Shown piece by piece: positions 12,490 to 24,465 of a stretch of 64,000 nucleotides of DNA. The stretch is taken from assembly GCA_038373885.1 (NCBI GenBank), contig JAWZYV010011897.1, positions 682,001-746,000 on the forward strand. The letters are read 5' to 3'. The first letter of the stretch is position 1; the number at the start of each line of letters is the position of its first letter. This stretch comes from Cheiracanthium punctorium. Lineage: Eukaryota; Arthropoda; Arachnida; Araneae; Cheiracanthiidae. Position numbers and translations under genes: made by a program. The notes under the pieces were generated by a model. The model did no database searches, was not told where the DNA came from, and saw only the letters and a list, made by a program, of their open reading frames with translations.

Positions 12490-15240
12490 TTATTTATATT
12501 TGGTATAAAAAATTAAGCTTAAGAATTATTTTGCACAAGATTTATTATATTTTATTATTTTATATACTTAGAATTTGGTAACTGTAATTATATTAATTAT
12601 TTATTTTATGTATTTACTGTAGTTATAGATAAAATCCTGGCTGAAAAAACACTTACTAAAAAGTTGCAATAAATGTACTTAGATTTTTAAAAAAGAACTT
12701 GCTGGTAAAGTGATCTGACGTCCGACCGGCTTGATAAATGCACCAAATCAATAAAAATTTAGTATTCCAACTTTTACCATATATATGTTATGGGCAATTT
12801 ATATCACTATAAATCAATTACCTACTTCAAACGTTAATTTAAACTGTAGATAAAATTTCTGAATGAATTACCAAGAAACTGTTTATGAGAGTACTTACTG
12901 AAATATTATTTTAAAAAGAAAAGTTATTAGATTTAGGAAAGTGAAAATACTAGTCTAAGAAACATTAGTGGCACTTTTAAATGCAAATTCTGATTTTGAT
13001 CAAAATAATGCTGAATTCTAATAAAAAGTCTTTTGATGACAGATTATCATTTGAACAGAATTACGTGTTAAAAGAGGTAACAGTTAATTAAAAAATATTA
13101 GAACTCTTGTTCATTTTTTTCATTTCGGGAATCGTAGTTCATCTTTTTTACACACCATTCAAAATTAGCAGAATCCTGTTTTATCTTGAGTGAGTTTTTC
13201 GGGAAGAAAAATGATTGTTTGTGAAATCGGTTATACCTTTCCTGTATGAAAATAATTTTTTGTGTACAAAATATTGGAATTGTTTAGCGTTCACTATATT
13301 TATTATTCGATTGTATAATCAATTTTAAGAAATGGGATATAAGCATAAAAAACATTTTAGGTGGGTGTATAGGACAATTATAATTAATAAAATTTTCGAA
13401 ATAAATTCATTCGTAAAATGTATTGTTTATACTTCTTCTACTTCCGTTTGAAGTTTGTGAAAAAAAAAAAACAATACTTTTCATTTTTTTCTGTGAATAG
13501 TTTTTTTTTGTTGCTCCCTTCTCAAATGCTGATCTCCTTTTTTATAAATACCAAGCATCCCTGTTGAAGTTTAAAAAATGATGTCTTGGAGTGTAAAGAT
13601 TAGTAGTAAATTCTATTACATAAGACTTTCATAAATTTAACATCATTCAGAAAGGTTGTTCACAACTCGAAAGCTGTTTGGAGCTATATTAGTCTTTCAT
13701 GAATGGAGAACTGCTCACGTATTTGGCTTTCTTTAATGGAGAGCAGTTCACGTTATAAAAAAATAATAACTCAATAATAGTTGAAAATGTTCTTGGCATT
13801 AATTAATTAAAAACTAAGTTGTAATTTTGTTCGCCTAAAGGCTCGCTGCTAGAGATCTGTCGTGTTTTTAATTGACAGATTTCATTGAAATTTGTTGAAT
13901 ATTTTCAAATTTTCGCATGTTATTATAAAAATATGTAAAATTCTCAAGAGATCGGGACATTTGGAAAAAACAAAACAATTGGAACATAAAGTTTTTTATG
14001 ACCTTCAAGGCTGAGTGAATCATGACATTCACTGATCAGGAGTTATTTTTGATCTCATTAGATAATGCTGTTTTATTCTTGAATTACTTGTTTTTCATGT
14101 GTTCCTATTTTGCTTTCGTAAATGAGATTATTGTATAATAATTTTTTACTGTAATTCAATTTATCCCAAACATTAGTTATAAGAATGTGTGCAAGACACT
14201 ATTTTCATATTTTACCTATCAACAAATTGTTTGTCAGTTCTAATAATAATTAAGTAATCGACTTAATTGAGTCTAAAAATTCATTCAAATAATTAACTCG
14301 AATTTCAATCAAAACTTAATGAACGCGCATTATTTAAAATAATCAACCAAGTAAGCTTATCATTAAAAATTGGTTTAATTAAACTTAGAAAAAAAAATTC
14401 TTTTCCTTCACGTTTGCATATTTCGTGCATATTTGTATATGAATTTACGAAGATAAGAAAAGTTCAAAATTATGAAAAAAAGAACTATAATCTGTAGTAA
14501 ATATAAGTATATAAAATGCTAAACTGCGTAAGTTGTAAAAAAAAGTAATAATCAAAATATTTAACAGTGGATAAGTAAATAAATGACATGATGAACTTTG
14601 ATTACGGTATATTTTATATCTTTATAGTTTAGGAAAAGAAAACTCTAAAACTACTTAATAATAGCGATTCATAGCTATATTTTGCAATTTAAATTCAATT
14701 AGAACAATTTTACTGGTAAAAATATTTTTCTGTCTGCTTCTGACATCTTTTGGAAGTTCAGTAAAAAATATAATTTTGCGCTTCAAAGGCTTGTCAAAAA
14801 TTTGTAAACTCTTAAAGGAAAATTTTATGCGATTAGATTAAGTTGTGCTGAGAGGACTTATGCTGTAAAATATAAGCTGATACTTTTAAAAAATATTATT
14901 TAAATTCTTTTTATTTAAAAAGCAATTTCTTATTTTTTAAAGCTTTTAAAGCATGATGTCTTTTAGCCACGAGGTGCATTTTAAATTCAAGCTAGTAAAA
15001 TTGTTGCTGTTCGTACTTTTAATGCGTTTATCAATGCTGTAACCAAAAGGAATTAAATAAAATTAGATTCCTCCTTTTATGTTACACGAAGTAATGTTAC
15101 ATAATTTGAATCTATTAACTTTTTGCTTGTTTTTGGTTTTTAGTTAATGCAAATGGATGGCTTTGCATAAAGCTATTAGCCTAGGGGGGGATAGCTTGAG
15201 AAGAGAACTTTCCAAAGTTTTCTAACGCTTACTCAGGTTA
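11936..15240. other. Non-coding AT-rich stretch, no gene seen
   Basis: No recognisable gene; it could be intron of a transcript starting near 11.7 kb. It holds a GA microsatellite at 12461 and an odd direct repeat with an inverted core at 13702-13753. Confidence 0.5.
12461..12490. repeat. (GA)n microsatellite
   Basis: About 13 AG dinucleotides, slightly interrupted at the 3' end (AGAAAGAGAT). Confidence 0.9.
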
Positions 15241-15390
15241 ATTTTTTTTCCATTGGGTGGGCACTTGCTCATCAGACATTTTTGCTAAGGCCCGAATTAC
15301 TGTCCATTTTATTATGGGGGCACCCAGCGTTACCCTTAATGAATGAATGGACAAGTAAACATCCAGGTCCAAGCCGAGAATTGGGCCCAA
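15241..15390 (-). mobile_element. Fragment resembling the 3' body of an arthropod SINE
   Basis: On the minus strand it reads TCTCGGCTTGGACCTGGATG, then TTTACTTGTCCATTCATTCA, and later CAAGTGCCCACCCAATGG. From memory this resembles the 3' body of SINEs common in arthropods (CTGGGTGTTTGTGTTGTCC followed by CATCATTTCAT-type repeats and a GCGCAAGTCGCCGAAGTGG-like motif). No tRNA-related head is visible, so this is a 5'-truncated fragment. An open frame of 60 codons runs through it, but it has no gene signature. Confidence 0.4.
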
Positions 15391-16748
15391 TTTTTCTTCA
15401 AAATCCCCTTCAATTTTCATTCCTCATATTTGGTCATTTTCTTGGGTCCTATGCCCTCTTTGTGTTGAAGCTTTTGTGCTATCTTCAGTTAAATATACTT
15501 TATTGTCCTTATTACGTTTCGATTTGAAATGTCAGACACTTTTACTCAATTTTGTCGCATAGACACAATCTGCCCCTTTTTTAAACTCACTAATAGCTTT
15601 CGTTGATGACATCCGAAAACAAAAACAACCAACTTTACAAAGTTCAAATAATCTTAAATTTGAATATTAGATTCCGTTACTTCATCGTTTACTTTCTGAG
15701 AGTTTTATGTGATTGAGATGAAATGTTAATACAGCAGTTTTATATAATCAAGATAAATGAATGTTTAAGATTAATGAATAGTTTTATATAATTAAGATTT
15801 AAGGAAAAGAAAGATTCATAAAAAGAGGTATGGGACAAGTCCTTTGTCCACTGTGTTTGCAATGGTTCTTTAGCCAATATGCCACCTGGGAGCACTTTTT
15901 GTAATGTAAAATTTGAAAACAGAACAATAATGAGTTTATTAACCCAAACCGCTGATTTAAAGCAGTAAATTTAAAATCTGATTAACAGTTAACCCTTGAA
16001 TCAGTTATAACTGTAAAACATTTAATGTGTGTTTCAAGCACCGCTGTAAACTCTTTGAAAATTAGAGACTTAATGACATTTCATTGACTTATAATTTTCA
16101 TTGCAATACCACTTTATTTTTAAACAATCACATCTCTTATTATGTTTTTTTTTTTCTTTAAAGTTTGAAAGTAGTCTTCCTAACCAATATATCATCACTC
16201 ATATTCTTCCTTTTCTTTCTTTCTTTATCTGTTACAATGTAACCAAAGATGAGTAAAATTATTAATTTTGTATTAAAATCGATTATATAACATCATATCT
16301 GCTATCAAACCTATTACAAGTATTGTATTTTTTAATTCATGATTATTTTTAACAGGAGTGCAAAAGAAAAGAATAAGCTTCGTTTAGAGTCAATTAACTT
16401 AAAAAGTTGTCTTTTTTTTACAAATAATTAACTTAATTGGAAAGAAATTAAAAAAAAATGAATGTCAGAAAAAAGCATACATTAGAAATACTGCAAACTA
16501 AAAAAAAAAAAAAAATATACGGGCAAATTTAGTGGATTAACTTAGACAAATACGATTCCGGAGCAGTGCACGAGTAAACCAGAAAAGTGTCTTTTCGACG
16601 CACCCACACGGTGTTCGGACAAAACTCGGACTGTGAATATTTTTAAATTCTGAAGCCACAGCTGCTAGTTAGGTCGGCGGAGCCAATTACAAATCATTCC
16701 AATCTAATATATTGTTACAGCAAAGTCTCTTGCTGATCTGACATGAAG
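15391..16748. other. Non-coding AT-rich stretch, no gene seen
   Basis: AT-rich sequence with a poly-A run near 16500-16515 and simple A/T tracts. No gene signal. Confidence 0.5.
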
Positions 16749-16935
16749 GGGGTCCACCAGTGGCCGAGCGCATAGGGCTCTGAACTGGGAGACAGAAGGT
16801 GCCTAGTTCAAACTCAGGTCGCGTCCACCAATCTAGTCGTTCGGAGTTTTCCGTGGTTTTCTCCGAAAGTTTACGTAAGTACAGGTTAGAAACCATTAAA
16901 AAGACCCCTCCCCATAGAGGGCATTCCCCCTCTTC
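16749..16935 (+). mobile_element. tRNA-derived SINE, family 1 (copy f)
   Basis: The head CCACCAGTGGCCGAGCGCAT contains an A-box-like TGGCCGAGCG, and a B-box-like AGTTCAAACTC follows about 45 bp later. The body has GGAGTTTTCCGTGGTTTTCT, then GGTTAGAAACCATTAAAAAG and a GGGCATTCCCC end, the same order of blocks as the copies at 24117, 34719 and 51430. It differs in the anticodon-like region, so it may be a subfamily. A minus-strand open frame of 121 codons across it is a by-product of the repeat. Confidence 0.75.
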
Positions 16936-19485
16936 GTTCATATAGTTGGCCGTAATCCCACAAACAAAACAAACATAAAGGGGCAGGCACAACGTCGAAT
17001 AAGCAAAATTTGGCAGTTTGAACTTCATGCAGTCTATGCGTACGTCATTCATACAAGCAATCCGGCTTAACTATGCATTTTATTCGATTTACCCAACCAC
17101 CGACATTACGGAACTATACTTTTGCATTGAAAGGCCGGACGAAAGGTGTGCTTTTTGTCCAGTTGAATTATGCCTAACTCTAGTATTTTAGGTCCCTGGT
17201 TTAATTCAAAGTCTTTACCACATGCGTCTTTTCGTTGGTTACATAGACAAACAAACACGCATCCTTCAACACCCCGAAACGGGGTGTAGATGGACTTAAT
17301 AGCACAATTCGATGTTTCTCACTCTACTCAAAGTCCAAGACCTGTGGCACGCGAAGTCCTCTGTACCCCAGTTCTAGATTTTGTCTCGCGCTTCCTTCAA
17401 ACCCATACAACAGCGATGCGACAGACGAAAGCAAACTCATGATGATATTTATCACCTAACGTTACTCCGTTCATTCACTTTTAATGCATACGAACCATCC
17501 CACTTAACCCGTTAGAGATTCTTCAATCTCGTAGCAGAATCGAAGAAAACAAACGGAAACATCCTCCACGCTTTACTTGTCCTGACCCTTCGATTGCGCG
17601 GGCTTCTGATTCCGGGGCTCGATTCGTTGTAGCAAGTTCTTGAATGTTAAATTGTAAACAAAGCGCATTTTGGTTTCCGTTAACTGTGCCACGAGATTCC
17701 TGGAAATGTGGTGGAAGCTTTTAGCCTGCCGTTTACCTGCGGTTGTGGATCGCTGAACATTCTGGCGAATATTGATAAAAGTTAATAATGAAGCATGCAG
17801 ACCGGAGCAGAGTTTTGAAAGGCGTATTTAGCTGACTTTTTCAAATGCATATTTTTTTTTTTTTTTTTTCTTTCTTTTTGTGGTCTGTATCATTTATATT
17901 CAATTTACACACGCTAATGAATTGTGCAGTCAGATAAAAGTTAACGGGTTTAAATTTTTCGTAATGTAAATTAGAGATTGCATTTATTGACGCGTACATG
18001 AAGGCAGAACAAATTGGGTAGTTTGATAGAGGTATAGCGCTTTTAAGTTCTTTCGTATTTTGAAAAAAAAAAAATACTAACAGTAGCTACTATGTGAGAA
18101 TTATGAAAGATTGATTTTGATGTAAATCCATTTGGATTTCGCGTATTTTCAGGCAGTAGCTGTCCATGAACGAACATAAAAAATTTGGCAAACAAAACTG
18201 AAAGTTCCCTGAGTGATTAAAGACAGTTTCTCTGCAATTAAAACTTTAGTGTGCGAAATCAAGAGTAATATTTTACTACGAAAAAGTGTGCTAAAAGATA
18301 CATTCATACAAAAACTTCTGCCATTCATATTTCTTTTCCCTATTAATCTTCATCAAAAAGGGGTGGCAATAACCCCCCAGGAAATGCTAACGGCAACCAA
18401 AAGGCTTTTCGACCCCAAAGACTAAAATGTAAGGGATGGTATTTTTAATTAGCTTGGTATTGAATCCAGGATTGACTGCAACATGGTTTCCTGAAAAATA
18501 TTCTATGGACAGTCGTTTAAACATATTTTCAGATATGATATGATGTTAAATATATTTAAGAAGGTAGAATTTTACAATGAATAAAGAAAGATCGAAAAAA
18601 AATACATTGTTCTAACAAAGGCGTTTTTAAAAGGCTTTAATTAATATAGTTAATATGAACAGTGAAAAAAAGTAGCCTCTACTCAGTAATATTAAATCGG
18701 AGTTATTTGTAAAATATACTCATAGTATAATCCATATAAATAAAAAAAAAGACTTGTTGCTCTGTAAAGTATACAATATTTTAATTTCTAACTTAACGAA
18801 TTTCAAAGTTACGATACATTCCATGGTGACAATAGTGTTAGTTTTGGGTGGTAAAGTTTTTTTTCTTTTTTTTTTTCTTAAACATTTTAAATTTTTATTA
18901 AAATTTTTTTAATTAAACATCATTCATATTATATTTCGCTAAAATGTTTTATAATCATTTAAATAAGTAATCATTACAAATCTGCTAAACAAAGCAAAAG
19001 ATAAAAATTAACATTTTTTTTGTTAGCATAAATAAATTCATTGTTTGAGTAGTAGGTAATCAATTAAAATTAATTTGACAAAGATAACTTTTGATAAAAT
19101 GCTATTTTTTTTTTGTAATTTGACAGGCAAATAAAGTACTTTTATATCTAGATCTTTTAAATACTCACATCTAAGACATCTCTCTATGTAGATTACACAT
19201 ATGTATTTTGCAATTAAAAAGTCTTACAGACTATCTTCAAATGGATTAATGAAACTTGAAACAGCTAATTCAACAATTCCTATAAAATACTTTTTTAACA
19301 AAAATAAATAATAAAATAAAGTAGAAATAAAATAAAATTAAATTAAAATCCTATCAAATTTAAAGCTTTTTCTTTCATTTCAATACTTGCACAGCTACAA
19401 ATTTTATTTTAATACTACTGATAAGTTTTAGTGCACATCAGGCGGCGCACTTGGTGCACTTCAAGCCGCACTGCATCATTGCTGG
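16936..19485. other. Non-coding stretch, no gene seen
   Basis: Sequence from 16.9 to about 17.8 kb is noticeably less AT-rich than average and includes a small hairpin ACACCCCGAAACGGGGTGT near 17271. I could not identify a gene in it. An 18-T tract lies at 17852-17869. The rest is AT-rich. Confidence 0.45.
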
Positions 19486-19551
19486 GATGACGACAGCAGC
19501 TTTTATGAAAAATTTAATATTCAAATTTGTCATAAAAGCTGCTGCATCATC
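19486..19551. repeat. Near-perfect stem-loop (about 26 paired bases)
   Basis: Perfect 15-bp arms CAGCAGCTTTTATGA (19494-19508) and TCATAAAAGCTGCTG (19530-19544) enclose a loop that itself pairs AAATTT with AAATTT. GATGA and TCATC extend the base beyond a small internal loop. The total of about 66 nt is in the size range of a microRNA precursor, but it could equally be a tiny MITE. No sequence evidence of expression. Confidence 0.6.
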
Positions 19552-20849
19552 TGTCGCAGGACTTATAAGCAGCATATTGTTTAGTTATTACAAATATACT
19601 TTTTAAGCAAATAAATAAAAATTCTAGATGCCCGTATAGCTGTTTGAGGGCAGTTTTAAATCTTTACTAATTTTGTGTACTGCAAAATATTTTTTAAAGT
19701 CTGACAACTATTCTTTTCTAAATTTTTGAAGTTAAGAGATATGTGATTGCTTTATTGCACTCAGCACGGCAAAAGTAAACAAACTGCATTAGTTATATTT
19801 TAAAACCAGAATGTCTTGAATAAATTTTAATGATGTTTCATTAAATTGATTCACGCTTAATCAATAACTTCAAGTATTTTTAAAGATATTTATTGAAAAA
19901 AAAAAGTTGTGGACATCTGACATACTTAAAAATGTATAGCAATAAAAATCAATAGTCACTAAAAAAATAAGCAAATTAAAATAATATTTCAAAATTAACA
20001 CATAATTTTAACATATAGATCTAGTATATGTCTTTTATAAAAAAATTCCAGTAAAATCACTGAGCATTTATTTATGGTTTATAACCAAGTTTATGCCAAC
20101 ATTTTAAAAGTTTCAATTGCAAAGTAAAGCTTGAAGAATGAAACTGCATTTTTCAAACACTTGTAAGTCACGTATGAGTGCATTTTTTCACGCACGGTTT
20201 GTTACTTGATTGGACAGAAAGAATTTTGTTCGGAGAAAACGGTTATAGCCCTTAAACTGCAGCATACGGAATATGGGTGAATTCGGATTCAATTCAGCTT
20301 TTACTGACACAAAATTGGCATTCAAAAATCTAAGCCATGATATCTCCTGAAGATACTCTAAAAACGTATCCGGCTATTACGGACTAGCAGTTCCTGGAGG
20401 AAAGAACAATGACGTTAATGCGAAAGTGAGTTTCTTGCTCATGTGTTTCGAACAGAATACGCAGCTTTAAAAAATGCTTGTAGTACCACTACTCAATATT
20501 TAACCCTTCATATCTCAACACTGAAATTAAGAAAAAATTCATTGCAATGTACAGAAACGGATTATAAACATACTGAAAGATTTTATTTTCCAGTTTGTAA
20601 TTCATGTAAAATTTATTGAGCAATATGCGTTTGTTGTAGAGTTCAACAAAATGGTTATTTTACTTTTGCATTTCTTGAAAATATATCGGTAGTATACCAA
20701 AGTGCTACTGAAGTGTTTGTGAACAGTTTCAGTTGAGATCTACCTTTTAAAAAATCATTAACATTTTTGAAAGATTGACCTATTAAAACACGCTATAAGT
20801 GTTGCAATAACCGACGGCTGCTGAAGGACAAAATATACTTTCGTTCTAC
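19552..20849. other. Non-coding AT-rich stretch, no gene seen
   Basis: No gene or confident repeat. A modestly less AT-rich patch lies at 20.16-20.45 kb. Confidence 0.5.
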
Positions 20850-21385
20850 AATATTAATTAAATATTACAAACGTTTAAGTTTTTTTAATTATTTCATGCT
20901 CATGTTTATCTAGAACAAAAAAGTCAGTCCATTTTTTAAAATTATTTTAAGCTCATGTTATTTTGGAGCAAAAAATGTCATGAAAATATTTTTAATTATT
21001 TTATGCTCATGTTATACTAGAACAAAAATATCATTCAAAATTTTTAAATTATTTCATTCAAATTTTTAAAATTTAAATTATTAATTAAATATTACAAACT
21101 TTTAAGTATTTTTAATTATTTTATGCTCATGTTTTTCTAGAACAAAAAAGTCAGTCAAATTTTTTAAATTGTTTTAAACCCATGTTATTTTGGAGCAAAA
21201 AAAGTCATGAAAATATTTTTAATTATTTTATGCTCATGTTATTCTAGAACAAAAAAGTTATTCAAATTTTTTTTATTATTTTATGCTCATGTTATTCTAG
21301 AACAAAAATGTCATTCAAATTTTTAAAATTATTTTATGCTCATTTTATTCTAGAACAAAAAAGTCATTCAATATTTTTAATACTC
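20850..21385. repeat. Two-level tandem repeat, about 53-bp monomer, 8 copies
   Basis: Monomers contain TTATGCTCATGTTATTCTAG followed by AACAAAAAAGTCATTCAAA. They recur near 20899, 20951, 21005, 21123, 21178, 21230, 21284 and 21337. A higher-order unit of about 228 bp is also visible. The lead-in TTAATTAAATATTACAAAC occurs at about 20855 and again at about 21083, and monomers 2 and 5 share the same variant (TTTTGGAGC instead of TTCTAGAAC). Monomers 1-3 were therefore duplicated as a block into 4-6, with 7 and 8 added later. Confidence 0.85.
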
Positions 21386-22614
21386 CATGATTAACTATTT
21401 CAGCTTTAATTGGTATGTTGCAGATCTATAACACGGTGATGCAAAGGGTTCAGACCAGTGCCATATTATCGGCAGGGTAAACGGGGCAATTGTCCAGGGC
21501 CCACAGATTTTAAGGGCCCAAAAATTTCATATTTTACAACCTTTATAATTTTACAATAAAATAAAAAAGGAAAAAAAATCTCAAAAGTTAAATTACTTTT
21601 TTAATTGTAAAATCTGAACAATGAAAACAATTCAAATTGGCATTTCTATAAACTAATTTGAACTTCTTTTCAATTCGTCGAAATGCTCTATAACCGGTAT
21701 AGCATTGCTGCCAACATGTACAAAATGTAATGAACCACTTTCTGTATACAGTATTTTTAAGGTTAGAAAATTTTTGAATTGAATGTATAAATTAGTTATT
21801 TAAAATAAATATTGAAAAATATTACAAAAAGTTGTTTACGAAAGTTGTTGCTTATATTCCGCACATGTTACAACTATGATATAGACCTAACGTTTCACTG
21901 GTATTGTCCGTTTCATTGACATCATATATATTCCTTATTTCAGATTACTTAAACTCAGACATAAAATTTCGTCTCTGGAGGGGGCGTATATGGATGATAA
22001 CAACATTATACTACTGAAACAGGGATACACAACTAGGCTTTTATTCGAAAATTTATTTGAAAATCGGTTTTCTTCTACTTGTTATTTTTAAATGTAATAG
22101 ATTTTTAAAAAGCAATTATGAGATTTCTCTTTAATTTGAGGAGGGATTTTTGACGGGTGTGGAAAAGTTAATGTATAGCATGCATAATTATCTTTTCAAA
22201 GAATCCAATAACGCTAGAGACTGGAAAAAAAAATAGAATGTCTTTGTCATGGATGACTGTGACGTAAGGTGTCTGTGGTGAAATAAAATGTCAATGATTC
22301 AGAATCAACTAAAATTTTAATAAAATTCATTTTGTAATGCCAAATGATCTGTAACACAAAAAGGAAAAAATAAAATGTGTCTCCACAAATATTTCCTATT
22401 GTGAAAATTAGTGAACTCCTCTTTTATTTGATCAACGATGGGAATTAGTTATAGCTCAGTGATTTTTTTCCAGATCTACTCTGGTGTCTGCTTCTCACTA
22501 ATATAAATGGCAGCACCAGAACTTAAATGACGTGATATGTTTACAGTTTTTTCCAACTGTTTATGTTCTAAGGAACAGCTGTATTGGCGTGCTCTCATAG
22601 TATGTGTATGCGTT
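21386..22614. other. Non-coding stretch with a transposon fragment
   Basis: Apart from the fragment at 21455 nothing is recognised. A GGAGGGGGCGTATATGG motif near 21978 may be part of the same transposon debris. Confidence 0.4.
21455..21540. mobile_element. Probable hAT-type transposon end fragment
   Basis: The sequence CAGTGCCATATTATCGGCAG, continuing into GGGGCAATTG and paired GGGCCC motifs, resembles a DNA-transposon (hAT-like) terminus. No matching opposite terminus or duplication was found, so class and extent are uncertain. Confidence 0.35.
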
Positions 22615-22762
22615 CAGGGGCTGCCCTAGGGTACGCGGCGTACCCATGCGAACATAAAAAAGGCGTACTTTTTATACTCTAGATCAAGTTTTTCTCTTTT
22701 TTTGAGTTCGAAATGGCGCCCGATGCGATGTTTACCTTGTTTACTGTGTCGGGCCGCCCCTG
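22615..22762. mobile_element. hAT-type MITE, 148 bp
   Basis: The left end CAGGGGCTGCCCTAGGG pairs with the right end GTCGGGCCGCCCCTG. CAGGGGCGGCCC is a frequent hAT terminus. Flanks TATGCGTT and TGTGTGCT agree at 5 of 8 positions, and all differences are transitions, consistent with an old 8-bp duplication. Non-coding. Confidence 0.65.
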
Positions 22763-24116
22763 TGTGTGCTTGCGGGTATAATTAAAATACCTAGTACTGA
22801 AATTATGGCTCATTAATCTGCTATGTCCTACAACCTATTACAGAAATAGAAAATCTACAAAAGCGTTTTCATTGATATTGAAAACATATTGGCCAATGGC
22901 TAAAGCTTTTCATAAGTTGCAGTTGTGAATTTTCCATGATTTTCACCATTTCTGGTGAAATTCGGGACAGTATATTCGAAGTTACTTGAATACAGCTTGA
23001 TGATAATGCCTTTGATCCGCCCTTCATTACGTCACGGAGCTTAAGGTAAAAACTGAAAATGTCTTGGGTAATTTAGACGGTTTTTATCTAGTTCATGAAA
23101 GTCCATGATCCTATCCATCCCAAATGTGTGATATAGAAAAACTAAAAATGAAAATAATCTGGTGATTGTATTAGAGCCCTCTTTCAGTATTATCAGTTAT
23201 AAAAATTTAGTAGACTAGATGATACTAAGCTCCCCCCCCCCCCCCCAAACAAAAAAATATGAAAAAATGCTTGAAATTCAACATCGTCAAACGTTTTCGA
23301 GTGAATTGGACGTTTTTTGTCTTTCACATCAAAGCCATAATTGTTGAATCTCTGAAATAGTTCTTTATAAGGTATCTTCGACAGAAACTAGCAGATTAAT
23401 AAGGCATAATTTCAGTCGAAGAAAACGTGCTCACCATATACTTTTTAAAGATTACAATACGTTTCAATTACAATTTTCTTCAAAATAAAGTTAATTAACT
23501 AAAACAAACCTGCAAATGCTCTTCTTTATTTTATACGAAATTCGACATATTAAGTGGAAAAACGGAATATTCTGTTTGAGACGTTATACCGTCAACTAAC
23601 TTTTGTAGAGGAATGTTATCTAAATTAAACGAGAAGGAAAAAAAACCCAGCTACTTTTGTACACTAAATTTGTACTCCATCTATATGTAAAGGTCATAAA
23701 CTAACCTGAAGATTATGTGAAATGCATGAATTAAAAATTAAAAACTATATCTTCTTCTTAATGGAATGTCTTGTTTTTATCCGACATCAGAAAGTTAGTA
23801 GAAAGATATGAATCTGCCTGTAGTGTAGTTCGTTCTGAGTATTTTTTTTTACATATTTATATATTTATTACATTAAACGAAAACTGAAGTAATTTCAAAA
23901 GTGTAGGAAAATAAAGTGAAGGGGTTGGGGGAGAACGCGAACAAACAAACAGAAATCCGGGAACTGCATTTTTGCAAAAAGAAAAATCTGTAACATATCT
24001 CGAAACAAGAAAAAATATATGAAAATACTATATAACAAGAATTTTAGCGATAAAAGTATAAAAAGGTCTTTAAAAAATTTTGGTTCGCCCTCCCTCCGAG
24101 GAAAAAGGGAACCCCA
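22763..24116. other. Non-coding AT-rich stretch, no gene seen
   Basis: It contains a 15-C tract at 23232. No coding, tRNA or transposon signature recognised. Confidence 0.5.
23232..23246. repeat. Poly-C tract (15 C)
   Basis: Fifteen consecutive C followed by an A-rich run; striking in an AT-rich window. Confidence 0.95.
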
Positions 24117-24314
24117 CCATGGACGAGTGGATAAGATACACAAGAAGGTAGATGACTGAAGTGTTAAAGCCGAGCGTTCTGACCTATCGCGCGGCTGTCG
24201 ATCTAAAGGTCTGGAGTTTTGGTCGGTTTTCTCCAAATGTAACGTGATGCGCATTAGAACGTGAATGCGCATTAGAAACCCTTAAACAGTTCTCCGACTA
24301 AACCATTCCCCATA
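24117..24314 (+). mobile_element. tRNA-derived SINE, family 1 (copy b)
   Basis: The head CCATGGACGAGTGGATAAGA is A-box-like. It is followed by GGTAGATGACTGAAGTG, the conserved GCGGCTGTCGATCTAAAGGT block, GTTTTGGTCGGTTTTCTCC, and a tail with GCGCATTAGAA present twice (a small internal tandem duplication) and CCATTCCCC. The (TA)n tract that follows directly could be the SINE tail or its microsatellite outgrowth. Confidence 0.8.
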
Positions 24315-24465
24315 TAAATAAATATATATATATAGTAGATAGATAGATATATATATTATATACATATATATATATAAATATATTATATGCACATATATAT
24401 AATTAAAAATTATTTAAAAGTATTATATAAAAATACAGAAAATTTATATATATATGTATATAGTG
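24311..24465. repeat. TA-rich microsatellite
   Basis: Repeated TA and GATA/TATG units with interruptions, directly abutting the 3' end of the SINE copy. Confidence 0.85.

Noticed and set aside
16687..17052. 121-codon minus-strand open frame
   Set aside because: It lies across a plus-strand tRNA-derived SINE; the peptide is a by-product of the repeat.
20505..20545. TTTAACCCTTCATATC as a possible third piggyBac-like end
   Set aside because: No inverse TTAA-bounded partner at a plausible distance.
23895..24272. 125-codon minus-strand open frame, among the longest in the window
   Set aside because: Its first half runs through the SINE copy at 24117, and the rest is low-complexity Phe/Leu-rich sequence from AT-rich DNA.
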